Shown here: positions 29,797 through 39,081 of the stretch, piece by piece | How positions within the stretch are numbered: the stretch's first letter is position 1 | How the letters are laid out: each line of letters begins with the position of its first letter | DNA from: Robbsia sp. KACC 23696 | GTDB lineage: Bacteria > Pseudomonadota > Gammaproteobacteria > Burkholderiales > Burkholderiaceae | Length of the DNA: 64,000 nucleotides | NCBI RefSeq assembly: GCF_039852015.1 | Contig: NZ_CP156626.1 | Coordinates: 2,824,249 to 2,888,248 of the forward strand | Direction of reading: 5' to 3' | Program-made: the position numbers and the translations under genes | Notes under the pieces: generated by a model | What the model saw: the letters and a program-made list of their open reading frames with translations, nothing else | Told to the model about the DNA's origin: nothing | Databases searched by the model: none

Positions 29797-29822
29797 CGGC
29801 CCCTTCGGGGGCCGTTGTTATT
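29797..29822 (+). terminator. Intrinsic terminator after ssrA
   Basis: CGGCCCC, TTCG loop, GGGGCCG, then TTGTTATTT. It closes the coding piece 45 bases after the tag stop and lies immediately ahead of the TPR gene. Confidence 0.8.
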
Positions 29823-29874
29823 TCTGCGCGCGTATTTGTCTCTGTTGCGCCCGTCTATCGACACCCGAGTTCCG

Positions 29875-32556
29875 ATGTCCGACGCACTTTTGGCTGCCGC
29901 CCTCGACGCGCACCGACGCGGGCAATGTGATATTGCCGCGCAACGGTATGAGGCGCTAACCACCGATCCCACGGTGCCCGTTTCCCTACGCACCGATGCG
30001 TACTATTGGCGCGGCGTGCTGGCCTTGCAGCAATGCAATACCGTCCCCGCTCGCGATGACGCCCCCCATGAGACCGGCCCCGATATCGCATTGATCGCCG
30101 ACGCCTTGCGCGCGTTCGATGCCGCCCTGGCGCTCTACCCGGCGCATCCGGCCGCCCAGTTGAATCGCGGCCATGCATTCCGGCAATCCGGCAAGCGCGA
30201 GGCGGCCCGCGCGGCCTATTCGTCGGCCATCGCCCTCTGCGGTATCCGCCTGCGCGCGGCGGGACTGTCCGATGACAACAGCGGGACCGCTCCCGCCACC
30301 GTCGCGCAATCCGACCTCTCGCCCGACGCGTCGCCTGCCCCGCGCAGTGCCGCGCGAGAACCGCAACTGGCTGCGGCGGCACTGTCCGCTCTGGGCAGCC
30401 TGCAGGCCGAAGAGGCGGCGGGGGAGTCCGAATCCGGCGTTCCGTCCCTGGCGTCGTCCATCGCCGCGGGCACCGCTGCAAGCACGTCGCGACACGCGCC
30501 GAGATCCGCTTCCACCACGACATCGCCCGACAAGGGCAGCCTGCTCGCGAATGCCCTCGCCTGTTTCGATGCGGCGCTGCAATGTTTCGATGCCCATCCG
30601 GCGACGCACGATCAACGCGGTCTGGTATTGGCGGCGTTGGGGCGCTATGCGGACGCCGAGACGGCGCATCGTCGCGCGCTGGCACTGCAGCCGGGTCATC
30701 CGGGTTATGCAAACAATCTGGGCATCGCCTTGAAGGCGCAGGGGCAACTCGACGACGCAGCGGCGGCATTCCGCGATGCGCTCCGTGGTATGCCCGATTT
30801 CGTGCCGGCCTTGATCAATCTGGGTCAAACCGTCGCATTGCAAGGCGAGCACGATCAGGCAACCGCGCCGCTCTTGCGCGCGGCCCAACTCGCACCGGAT
30901 CTCGACCTCGTGCAGTGCGAGTTGGCGCAAGCCTTTCATGCGCAGGGCAAGGAAGCCGCCGCGTTGCAGCACGCGGAGCGCGCCGTCGAGATTGCGCCGG
31001 ACGGGCCGACCGGTTGGCAGAATCTCGGCGTCGCGCGTTTCGAGACGGGCGATGCCGCTGGTGCGGCGAAAGCCTTCGATCGCGTCATTGCATTGACGCC
31101 GGTGCCGGCGCGTGCGGCAGCGGCCGCCTTGCCGGTCGCGCCGTTTGCCGAGAACGGCAGCGCCGCGCCCACGCATTTGGCCGATCCGATTTTGCGCCTG
31201 GCCCCGATTTACGCATTGGCGCGGTTCAGTCGTGCCTGCCTGCTGCTCAGCGACGGCGGCAGTCCCGCGGGCTGGCGTCAATTCGAAGCAAGGTTGGCGC
31301 TGGGAGACGGTAACCGTCGCGCGCTGGCCCCCATCCGCACAAACGGATCGCCCCTTCCCCGCTGGCTCGGTGAACCCGCCGGCCAGCATCGCATGCCTCT
31401 GCCACCGCGTCCCGCTGCGCAAAGCGGCCGCCCGATGATCGCCAAGTACGGTGCCACAGACGAGTCGCCGTACGACACCACCGACGAGGCAACTTACTTG
31501 CGCTTGCCTGGCCGGACGCTGCTGGTGCTCGCCGAGCAAGGCTATGGCGACACGATGCAATTCCTGCGCTTCATCGGCTGTTTGACCGCGCGCGGCGCGA
31601 ACGTGGTGCTGGCCCTGCAACCCGCCCTATGCGCCCTGATGCGCGGCAACACCGCGCTGGCGGATTCCGCGCGGGGCCGTCGATTGACAGTGATCACGCA
31701 GGGTGTCGATCCGCTGCCCTCCGGCATCGATGCGTACTGCCACATCGGCAGCATTCCCGCCTGTCTTCGGATCGGCAAACTCCCCCGTCCCGGCGATGCC
31801 GGCACGTGGACGACGCCCTATCTATTCGCCTCGGCAGACGTGGCAGACGTAACGGACGAGGCGCCATTGCCACCGACGGTGCACGCAGCGGCACCGCCAA
31901 AGCGGCCTGCGGGCGTAACGACGCGCGGCGCGCCCGCGGTGGCGGCTCCGCGGATCGTCAAACTCGGTTTCGCCTGGTCCGGACGTCGGCCGGGTGCGAC
32001 AGCAGCACGGCAACGCACGGCGCGCGACGCCGCGCGCGCGACCGGCGTGACCGATTCAGCGCCTATCGAGGCGTGCGCGGCATCGGACGAGGACTTCGAC
32101 AATGCCGTCGTGCGCTTCGACAAGCGCGCGATCCCGTTGGACGAACTGGCGCCGCTGCTGAACCTGGCGCATACCGAGTGGCACCCGTTGCAGACCGATA
32201 TCCGAGGCGATGAATATGCGTTGTTGGATGCCTTGTCGGCACAAGCGCGCATCGTCTTGCCGACAAGGCCGGCCCGCGATTTCGCAACGACGGCCCGGCG
32301 CATTGCCGCGCTCGATCACGTGGTGACCATCGACACCTCGATCGCCCACCTCGCGGGCGCGATGGGCAAGCCGACTACCTTGCTGCTGTCGCATGTCGCG
32401 GACTGGCGTTGGACCGGCAGCCTGGGGAATGCACGCACGGAGGGCGTCGACGTCAGCCTGTGGTACCCGTCGATTCGCATCATCCGGCAGCCACGTAACG
32501 GCGATTGGACGAGCGTCATCGCTCGTGCCGCGGCGCTGCTCGATCCGACGCCCTGA
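29875..32556 (+). CDS. TPR protein with C-terminal GT9/heptosyltransferase-like fold
   Basis: 893 residues from the ATG at 29875. The N-terminal half holds TPR repeats (clear ones around YADAETAHRRALALQPGHPG, the next at LDDAAAAFRDAL and a third at EHDQATAPLLRAAQ), interrupted by a roughly 100-residue Ala/Ser/Pro-rich segment (30280-30540). The C-terminal part has LLVLAEQGYGDTMQFLRFI and VVTIDTSIAHLAGAMGKPT, then LLSHVADWRWTG, the pattern of TPR proteins with a heptosyltransferase-type domain. A second low-complexity insertion lies near 31860-32090. Such proteins may glycosylate surface structures, but donor and acceptor are unknown. It lies alone between the ssrA terminator and a convergent MFS gene. 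Confidence 0.8.
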   Translation: MSDALLAAALDAHRRGQCDIAAQRYEALTTDPTVPVSLRTDAYYWRGVLALQQCNTVPARDDAPHETGPDIALIADALRAFDAALALYPAHPAAQLNRGHAFRQSGKREAARAAYSSAIALCGIRLRAAGLSDDNSGTAPATVAQSDLSPDASPAPRSAAREPQLAAAALSALGSLQAEEAAGESESGVPSLASSIAAGTAASTSRHAPRSASTTTSPDKGSLLANALACFDAALQCFDAHPATHDQRGLVLAALGRYADAETAHRRALALQPGHPGYANNLGIALKAQGQLDDAAAAFRDALRGMPDFVPALINLGQTVALQGEHDQATAPLLRAAQLAPDLDLVQCELAQAFHAQGKEAAALQHAERAVEIAPDGPTGWQNLGVARFETGDAAGAAKAFDRVIALTPVPARAAAAALPVAPFAENGSAAPTHLADPILRLAPIYALARFSRACLLLSDGGSPAGWRQFEARLALGDGNRRALAPIRTNGSPLPRWLGEPAGQHRMPLPPRPAAQSGRPMIAKYGATDESPYDTTDEATYLRLPGRTLLVLAEQGYGDTMQFLRFIGCLTARGANVVLALQPALCALMRGNTALADSARGRRLTVITQGVDPLPSGIDAYCHIGSIPACLRIGKLPRPGDAGTWTTPYLFASADVADVTDEAPLPPTVHAAAPPKRPAGVTTRGAPAVAAPRIVKLGFAWSGRRPGATAARQRTARDAARATGVTDSAPIEACAASDEDFDNAVVRFDKRAIPLDELAPLLNLAHTEWHPLQTDIRGDEYALLDALSAQARIVLPTRPARDFATTARRIAALDHVVTIDTSIAHLAGAMGKPTTLLLSHVADWRWTGSLGNARTEGVDVSLWYPSIRIIRQPRNGDWTSVIARAAALLDPTP

Positions 32557-32562
32557 AAGCAA

Positions 32563-32602
32563 AACGCCCTGGTGTCCGACAGCGTCCGGACACCAGGGCG
32601 TT
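32563..32602. terminator. Bidirectional terminator between TPR gene and MFS carrier
   Basis: A perfect 16-bp stem (AACGCCCTGGTGTCCG and its complement, 8-base loop) sits between two convergent stops. It is preceded by AAAGCAAA and followed by TTCTCTT, so it can act on both strands. Confidence 0.75.
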
Positions 32603-32648
32603 CTCTTGCGAGCGACGGCAACCGCGATGCTGCCGTCCACTGCAACCG

Positions 32649-33968
32649 TCAGGCCAACTTATAGCGCTCGCGGGATTGACGATCGCGGAACAGCACGAAG
32701 GTCGCGATCAGACCGCAGATTGCCGCAAAGGACATCCAGAGCCCGGGCGCCGCACGGTTCCCCGTGTAGTGGATCAGCCAAGTGGAAATGGCCGGCGTGA
32801 AGCCGCCGAAAATCGCCGTTGCCAGGCTATAGGCCAGCGAGAAGCCGGCCGTCCGCACTTCCACCGGCATCACTTCGGTCAGCGCCACGACCATCGCGCC
32901 GTTATAGCTGGCGTAGATGAAAGACAGCCACAGTTCGACGCACAGCAGACGCATGAACGACGGTGCCTGGACCAGGTAATTCATCGACGGGTAGGCGGTC
33001 AGCAGGGCCAGTACCGTGAAGACGACCAGGATCGGCATACGCCCGATACGATCGGACAGCGCGCCCATCAGCGGCAGCCAGATCAAATTCGAGATGCCCA
33101 CGCAGACCGTCACCACCAGTACATCCACCTGCGACAGATGCAGCTCGTTCCGACCGAAGGTCGGCGTATAGGCGGTGATCAAGTAGAACGACACCGTCGT
33201 CATCACGACCATCATCATGCCGGCGATGACGATCTTCCAGTTCACGATCATGGAACGATAGATTTCCGAGACCGACGGGCGATGATGCCGTTTCTGGAAC
33301 TCCTCGGTTTCCTGCAGCGAGCGACGGATGATGAAGATGAACGGCACGATCAGGCAACCGACGATAAACGGAATCCGCCAGCCCCACGACGTCATCTGTT
33401 CGACCGGCAACAGGTCATGCAGGACCACGCCGAGCAAGGCGGCAAAGATCACGGCCACCTGCTGGCTGCCGGATTGCCAGGAGCAGAAGAAGCCACGATT
33501 GCGCGGACCCGCCATCTCGGCCAGATAGACCGACACACCACCCAGCTCCACGCCCGCCGAAAATCCCTGCAGCAAGCGCCCCACCAGCACCAGGGCCGGC
33601 GCCAGCACGCCAATCGTCGCATAGCCCGGCACGACGGCCACCAGCAAGGTGCCTGCGGCCATCAACATCAAGGTGACGATCAAGCCTTTGCGACGGCCGT
33701 GATGGTCGATATAGGCGCCAAGGAAGATGGCGCCCAACGGTCGCATCAGGAAGCCGACACCGAAGACGGACAAGGACAGCATCAACGACGCAAACGCGTT
33801 CTGGCTGGGGAAGTACGCCTTCGCAATCGCATTGGCGTAGTACCCGTACACCATGAAGTCGTACATTTCGAGGAAATTGCCGCTGGTCACGCGAAATACC
33901 GTGCGTGCCTTGCTTTCCGGCTTGGCGCGCGAAGCGCCGCCCGGTTGCAATTCTGGTGATTGGCTCAT
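32649..33968 (-). CDS. MFS transporter, citrate/tricarballylate:proton symporter type
   Basis: 439 residues, twelve predicted membrane segments. Metabolite:H+ symporter (MHS) family features: an opening [15 protein letters not shown]-like stretch (here [12 protein letters not shown]), [21 protein letters not shown] in loop 2-3 and [15 protein letters not shown] in segment 5. The wording is closest to CitA/TcuC citrate and tricarballylate carriers. It probably imports a tricarboxylate with protons. No tricarballylate catabolic genes lie next to it, so the substrate is inferred from family only. Confidence 0.85.
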   Translation of the reverse strand: MSQSPELQPGGASRAKPESKARTVFRVTSGNFLEMYDFMVYGYYANAIAKAYFPSQNAFASLMLSLSVFGVGFLMRPLGAIFLGAYIDHHGRRKGLIVTLMLMAAGTLLVAVVPGYATIGVLAPALVLVGRLLQGFSAGVELGGVSVYLAEMAGPRNRGFFCSWQSGSQQVAVIFAALLGVVLHDLLPVEQMTSWGWRIPFIVGCLIVPFIFIIRRSLQETEEFQKRHHRPSVSEIYRSMIVNWKIVIAGMMMVVMTTVSFYLITAYTPTFGRNELHLSQVDVLVVTVCVGISNLIWLPLMGALSDRIGRMPILVVFTVLALLTAYPSMNYLVQAPSFMRLLCVELWLSFIYASYNGAMVVALTEVMPVEVRTAGFSLAYSLATAIFGGFTPAISTWLIHYTGNRAAPGLWMSFAAICGLIATFVLFRDRQSRERYKLA

Positions 33969-34212
33969 GGTCTACCTATTATGGGGAATCGATCCGGACC
34001 GATCGGCGTCCCATAAGACGCCGCCGATCCTCTCGCATCGGGAACCCGGTAAGCGCTCCCGAAATCGTTTCTCGGCGGAACAATAGTCGCCCGGTCAACG
34101 GTCCCGTAATGATAAAGCAAGGCGCGTCGTTTTGCCGCACAAACCCTAATACCTACCTTAGGCCGTGAAAGGAATGTAACAACGCCCGGCTAGCCCGCCG
34201 GAGACCCCACGC

Positions 34213-35352
34213 TTAGAACCGTGTTTCACGCGCTGCTCGCAGGAAATGATCGAGCAGCGGCGAGCAATCCAGCAGCGCATCGGAATTAGGGCGATGGAAT
34301 TCGGGGTGCCATTGCACACCGACGACAAACGGCGCCTTCTGATAGCGGATCGCTTCGACGATGCCATCGTCGCTCGACACGGCCTCCACGACCAGATCGC
34401 GGCCAAGGCGGTCAACGGCCTGGTGATGAATCGAATTCACCTGCGCCTCTGCCCGTCCCCCGAACATGCCAGCGAACGAGGCGCCCTCGGCGAAACGGAT
34501 CGCATGCGTGAGCCGGTCGTATTCTTCGTTGACGTGCGGCAGCGCGGTGGGGACATCGGTCGCAATGTCCTGATACAGCGTGCCGCCGAAAGCGACATTG
34601 ATCAATTGGCATCCTCGGCAGACGCCGAGCACCGGTTTGCCGGACTCGATGAATTCGTGCAGCAGCTCGAGCTCGTACATATCGCGAACGCGGTCTCCGG
34701 GCCATTCCGGGCGCGTTGCCGGTTCCGCGTACGATTGCGGCGACACGTCGGCGCCGCCCTGGAGTACCAGGGCATCCAGATGCTTCGCGTAATCGCGCAG
34801 TCGGATATTGCTCGCGTGCAGCATGCCTTGCTTACCGACCGTGGGGACCATGAACACGAGGACATCGCGCGACATCACCCAATGCGAGATCGACTCCTCC
34901 AAATACTGCAAGGTCTTGCCGCGCAGCCCCTTGCCGCCGGGCTCTGGATGGAAGATCCGGGCCGATACACCGATGCGCAGCGTGCGCTTGGCGGCGCGAT
35001 GCCCCGCGCGATCCGCCCAGGCCCGCACGCGGGCCGCGATCACCCGTCCCAGCACCGACCAGGACGGCTCCGAATGCTTCGTATCGTAGTGGGGAATATC
35101 GCGAGGAAACCGCTCCGCCGAATCGGCAGGCTTCGCTGTCGCGGCATCGGGCTGCGGCCCGGGCGGCGTCCCGGGGAACGTCCCCGCTGGCGCATCGCTC
35201 GCCACCGACGTCGCTGCGGCGGCGTCGGCCGCGCTCGGCGAGGCAAGCGGGTCGATCGAGGGGGCGGCGCGCACCGCGGGGTCCGGGGCTGCCGTCGCGG
35301 CAGACCCGGCGTTAGGGTTCGGATGCTTCGTGTCGTCCCGCGTTTGCGGCAT
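34213..35352 (-). CDS. Gamma-glutamyl-GABA hydrolase family protein (class I GATase, C26)
   Basis: 379 residues. Catalytic triad: Cys245 in VLGVCRGCQLINVAFGG, His349 and Glu351 in VGVQWHPEF. This matches the PuuD type, which hydrolyses gamma-glutamyl compounds. The first 95 residues are Ala/Pro/Asp-rich with no homology. The start lies inside the antiporter gene, overlapping it by 41 bases, but has a good GAGGAAG site at proper spacing, so translation is probably coupled. No putrescine (puu) genes are near, so the natural gamma-glutamyl substrate is unknown. Confidence 0.88.
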   Translation of the reverse strand: MPQTRDDTKHPNPNAGSAATAAPDPAVRAAPSIDPLASPSAADAAAATSVASDAPAGTFPGTPPGPQPDAATAKPADSAERFPRDIPHYDTKHSEPSWSVLGRVIAARVRAWADRAGHRAAKRTLRIGVSARIFHPEPGGKGLRGKTLQYLEESISHWVMSRDVLVFMVPTVGKQGMLHASNIRLRDYAKHLDALVLQGGADVSPQSYAEPATRPEWPGDRVRDMYELELLHEFIESGKPVLGVCRGCQLINVAFGGTLYQDIATDVPTALPHVNEEYDRLTHAIRFAEGASFAGMFGGRAEAQVNSIHHQAVDRLGRDLVVEAVSSDDGIVEAIRYQKAPFVVGVQWHPEFHRPNSDALLDCSPLLDHFLRAARETRF

Positions 35353-37126
35353 CGTGGGCTTCCTCTACGTGCTCGTCGCGGTTCCTGTCCAGCGTCTCGC
35401 GCAACGCGATCTGCAAGCGCGCATGCACGCGGACGAACCAACGCCATGTGATGCCCAGCAGCACCGCCGCCGCCGCAAGCACCACGATAAGCAGATCGCG
35501 TGGTGGCAGGATACGACCGCTGAGCGCCACCATCAACAGGAAGATACCCAACATCGCGAAAACAGGGATGCATTCCGCGATGACGCGCCGCAGGCCGCTC
35601 GTGTAGCGCCCGGCATGCCGCGGCGTCACGCTGACTTCCGCCAATAACAGCGCGAGGGACTTCAATTTCCGATAAACGGCGACCAGACAGGGCATCGACG
35701 CCAACAAAGCCGCCCCCCACAGCGCCGCATGCCGCAACGGCACCGGCCCGATCCAGCGGCCCAGCCAGTGGTCCAGCGACGGCGAGAAATACGAGATCGC
35801 GAGAAAGATGGCAGCCACCAGCGCCAGGTTCAGCGCGATCTGCAGCAACACGCGCCGGACCAGTTGCAGGAGGACCGTCCCGTTCCCTTCCGGCGCGAGA
35901 TTCTGCAGCCACTGCGTGTACACCCCCCCTACGCGCGCGACGCGCGTCGGCATGCGACGGCCGATCAAGGCCGAGAGCGGACTCGCGGCCCGGATCAGAT
36001 AAGGCGTGAACAGCGTCGTCAACGCCGACACCGCCACGGCGACCGGATAGAGGAAATCACTGGTCACATGCAGGGAAAGACCGAGCGCGGCGATGATGAA
36101 CGAAAATTCGCCGATCTGCGCGAGACTCATCCCGACCTGCATCGACGTCCGGCCGTCGTTGCCGGTGACGAAGGCGCCCAGACCGCAGCCGAGCACCTTC
36201 CCGAGGACCACCGCCACCGTGATCACCGCGATCGCCCATCCATGCTGGGCCAGAATGGCCGGATCCAGCATCAAGCCGATCGTCACGAAGAAAATAGCGC
36301 TGAAAAGATCGCGTACCGGGCGGATCAGCGCCTCGATGGCATGGACCTGACGCGATTCGGCGATGATGGCGCCGATCAGGAAGGCGCCCAAGGCGATGCT
36401 GTAGTCCAGCTTGACGACGATCAGACAAAAACCGAAGCACAGGCCCAAGGTCGTGATCAGCAGCACTTCCGCGTTCCGAAAGCGTGCGACATAGTCGAGA
36501 AACCGCGGTACCAGCAGAAAGCCCACCAGCAGGGAAACGGTCATGAACAGCACCAGCTTGCACAGCGTCACGGCCACCTGGTAGGGATCGACCGAGCCGC
36601 TTCCGGCCACGCCGGACAGCAACGCGATCATCGCGATCGCAAGGATGTCCTCGACGATTAGAATGCCGAAGACCAGTTGCGCGAACCGCTCGCGCTTCAA
36701 TTTCAGCTCATCGAGGGCCTTGACGATAATCGTCGTCGACGAGATCGCCAACATCGCGCCGAGGAACAGCGAATCCATCGCGCTCCAGCCGAAGTAGCGG
36801 CCGATGCCATAGCCGAGCCACAACATCAACGCGATTTCCGTGACCGCGGCGACCACCGCCGTCAAACCGACGCGGAACAACTTTTTCATGCTGAACTCGA
36901 GGCCCAGCGAGAACAGCAGAAAGACCACGCCCAACTCGGCGAGCGTCGAGATCGTCTGCTCGTTGCCGATCAGATTGAAAGGCGGCGTATGCGGACCGAT
37001 CACCACGCCCGCCAGGATGTAGCCCAACACCACCGGCTGCCGGATCCGATGGAACAAAAGCGTGATCGCGCCCGCGATCGCCATGATCACGGCCAGATCC
37101 TGGATGAATCCCACCGTGTGATGCAT
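35312..37126 (-). CDS. CPA2-family cation:proton antiporter (KefB/YbaL-like)
   Basis: 604 residues from the ATG at 37126 (GGAGAG upstream). The Na+/H+ exchanger domain spans about 5-380: VLGYILAGVVIGPHTPPF and ELGVVFLLFSLGLEFSMKKL are the CPA2 hallmarks, with GILIVEDILAIAMIALL carrying the buried acidic pair and DYSIALGAFLIGAIIAES. A further four or so membrane segments follow. YbaL and KefB end in a TrkA-N nucleotide-binding domain; here that domain is missing and replaced by a membrane region and a short charged tail. It probably exports K+ or Na+ in exchange for protons. Confidence 0.88.
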   Translation of the reverse strand: MHHTVGFIQDLAVIMAIAGAITLLFHRIRQPVVLGYILAGVVIGPHTPPFNLIGNEQTISTLAELGVVFLLFSLGLEFSMKKLFRVGLTAVVAAVTEIALMLWLGYGIGRYFGWSAMDSLFLGAMLAISSTTIIVKALDELKLKRERFAQLVFGILIVEDILAIAMIALLSGVAGSGSVDPYQVAVTLCKLVLFMTVSLLVGFLLVPRFLDYVARFRNAEVLLITTLGLCFGFCLIVVKLDYSIALGAFLIGAIIAESRQVHAIEALIRPVRDLFSAIFFVTIGLMLDPAILAQHGWAIAVITVAVVLGKVLGCGLGAFVTGNDGRTSMQVGMSLAQIGEFSFIIAALGLSLHVTSDFLYPVAVAVSALTTLFTPYLIRAASPLSALIGRRMPTRVARVGGVYTQWLQNLAPEGNGTVLLQLVRRVLLQIALNLALVAAIFLAISYFSPSLDHWLGRWIGPVPLRHAALWGAALLASMPCLVAVYRKLKSLALLLAEVSVTPRHAGRYTSGLRRVIAECIPVFAMLGIFLLMVALSGRILPPRDLLIVVLAAAAVLLGITWRWFVRVHARLQIALRETLDRNRDEHVEEAHDAANAGRHEASEP

Positions 37127-37438
37127 GTGCGCTCTCCGTGTAATTTGTAAGCTAACTGAAATATTCGACCACGATCCACGCACATCCGCAAACTATTTGT
37201 TTCGCGCTCGCTTACATCGGGCATTCAGTGTCGCCGTAACGCCCTCCGACCCGATAAATCGGCCTTGCGTCACGAAGGGTCCGGGCGCGCTACAATCCAG
37301 GCGCAGGGTGCGCGCTGTCGTGCCGCGGAGCAGGCCATCCGTGCATCGACGCCTTCGCGTCCGGTCCTGCTTGCGTTCCGGTCCTGAATTTTCAACCGAT
37401 CCCAGCCACGTGCTCCAGCGCCTTCTACTTCGTCACTC
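37127..37438. other. Divergent antiporter-dsbB intergenic region
   Basis: 312 bases with no gene. It must hold promoters for both directions. TACAAT at 37291-37296 is a candidate -10 for dsbB, but the nearest -35-like TTGCGT is spaced 20 bases away, so I leave it unassigned. Confidence 0.4.
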
Positions 37439-37957
37439 ATGATCTCGAACAGCTATCCCCTCCAGACCTCACCCGTCGAACGCCGCTTGCTGATCCTGCT
37501 CGGCTTGATTTCGCTGGGCCTCGTCGGCGGTGCGCTGTATCTGCAGTATTTCCATGGTGAAGATCCGTGCCCGCTGTGCATCCTGCAGCGCTATGCCTAT
37601 CTGTTCCTTGCCCTGTTCTCCTTCATCGCGGCGGCAGGCCGTCAGGGCAGTGGCGCGCGCAACGGCTTCATGTGGCTAGCCTTGATCGCCGCGGTCGGTG
37701 GTATTGCCGCCTCGGCCAAGCACGTCTACGTGTTGTCGTCGCTGCAGAGCTGCGGTTTCGACACGCTGCAACCGATCGTCGATGCCCTGCCGCCGGCACA
37801 ATGGTTGCCGGGCGTGTTCAAGACGCAGGGTCTGTGCGAGACGCCTTACCCGCCGCTGCTCGGGCTGTCGCTGCCGGCCTGGGCGTTGATCGGCTTCGGT
37901 CTGGCCTTTATCGGCCTGGCCGGTGCGCTGCGTCGGCAACGTGCGCGGCTGCGCTGA
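37439..37957 (+). CDS. dsbB: Disulfide bond formation protein B
   Basis: 172 residues, four membrane segments. The first periplasmic pair is CPLC in [11 protein letters not shown]; the second pair is Cys in SLQSCGFD and GLCETPYPP. The quinone-proximal arginine (LQRYAY) is present. It reoxidises DsbA and passes electrons to ubiquinone. XdhC begins 16 bases downstream on the same strand, though the two functions are unrelated. Confidence 0.96.
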   Translation: MISNSYPLQTSPVERRLLILLGLISLGLVGGALYLQYFHGEDPCPLCILQRYAYLFLALFSFIAAAGRQGSGARNGFMWLALIAAVGGIAASAKHVYVLSSLQSCGFDTLQPIVDALPPAQWLPGVFKTQGLCETPYPPLLGLSLPAWALIGFGLAFIGLAGALRRQRARLR

Positions 37958-37973
37958 GCGGAGCGACGCGCGG

Positions 37974-39062
37974 ATGCATGGCGCCCGGAACTGGTTGACC
38001 GACCTGCAGACGGTCTTGACGCACGGCGACCCCGCCGTGCTGGTCACCGTCGCCCGCACCGAAGGGGTCACGCCGCGGACGGCCGGCGCGCGGATGATCG
38101 TCGTCCGTGACCGCACGTTTGACACGGTGGGCGGCGGCGCGGTCGAGCTGCACGCGATCGACACCGCGCGGCACATGCTGCGCGACAATATGGCGGCGGT
38201 CACGCGGCACCTCGAACGCATCGAGATTGGCATTGGCGCCATTGCGGCCTCGCGGCCGGGCGCCGCGTCGACGGGCGGCGCTTTCGGCGCCTTGCCAGCC
38301 GCCGGGTCCGCCTTTCAAAACGACGCCACGCGCCACGACGGCGCCGTGACGCTCGCGTACGAACGGCTGACGATCGCCGACCTCGGCTGGGTGTCGGTGC
38401 TCGCCAAGCGCTTGCCGGCCGGCCTCGCGACGGTGCGCACGGTCAGCTTCGCCGACAGCAGCGCCGTCGTGCTCTCGGACCCGCAGGAGGGCGCGGGCGC
38501 CCAGCCGGACTGCCTGCTCTGGGACGCTGGCCCACTGCTGACCGAAACCCTTGTCGTCGCTCCGTTTCCGGTCGTATTGTTCGGCGCCGGGCATGTGGGC
38601 GCCGCCATCGTTCGATTGCTTGCGACGCTACCCTGTCAGGCCTTGTGGATCGACGACCGCCCGGCGTTGCTGGAAGCGCATGCCGGGCAATGCGGCGATC
38701 CACCGAACGTGGCGACGCTGGCCATCGACGACCCCGTCGCCGCCGTCGCTCAAGCGCCCGCGCGGGCGCACTATCTCGTCGTGACCCATAGCGACACACT
38801 CGATCAGGCCATCGCGGAACAGATTCTGCGGCGCGGCGATGCCGCATCGCTCGGCGTGATCGGCTCGAAAGCCAAACGCCGCGTGCTCGCGCATTGGCTG
38901 GCCATGCGCGGCATCGATCCGGCGCATATCGCGATGCTGCGCTGTCCGATGGGACTCGACGGGCTGCGCGGCGATGCCCCCGAATACATCGCGCTCTCGG
39001 CAATCGCTCAGCTCTTGCTCGAGCGCGAAGGTGTCGCCCCTACAGCGGGCGCACCGGCTTGA
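37974..39062 (+). CDS. xdhC: Xanthine dehydrogenase accessory protein XdhC
   Basis: 362 residues from the ATG at 37974. The N-terminal XdhC/CoxI domain (VLVTVARTEGVTPRTAGARMIV, then TVGGGAVELHAI) and the C-terminal Rossmann domain (VVLFGAGHVGAAIV, GVIGSKAKRRVLAHWL, and RCPMGLDGLRGDAPEYIA) are both present. XdhC matures and inserts the molybdenum cofactor of xanthine dehydrogenase. An Ala/Gly-rich insertion at about 38240-38340 separates conserved blocks. The xdhA and xdhB genes are not in the window, but adenine deaminase, which feeds hypoxanthine to the enzyme, follows directly. Confidence 0.9.
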   Translation: MHGARNWLTDLQTVLTHGDPAVLVTVARTEGVTPRTAGARMIVVRDRTFDTVGGGAVELHAIDTARHMLRDNMAAVTRHLERIEIGIGAIAASRPGAASTGGAFGALPAAGSAFQNDATRHDGAVTLAYERLTIADLGWVSVLAKRLPAGLATVRTVSFADSSAVVLSDPQEGAGAQPDCLLWDAGPLLTETLVVAPFPVVLFGAGHVGAAIVRLLATLPCQALWIDDRPALLEAHAGQCGDPPNVATLAIDDPVAAVAQAPARAHYLVVTHSDTLDQAIAEQILRRGDAASLGVIGSKAKRRVLAHWLAMRGIDPAHIAMLRCPMGLDGLRGDAPEYIALSAIAQLLLEREGVAPTAGAPA

Positions 39063-39081
39063 CGTTTTTTTAGGAGTAACG

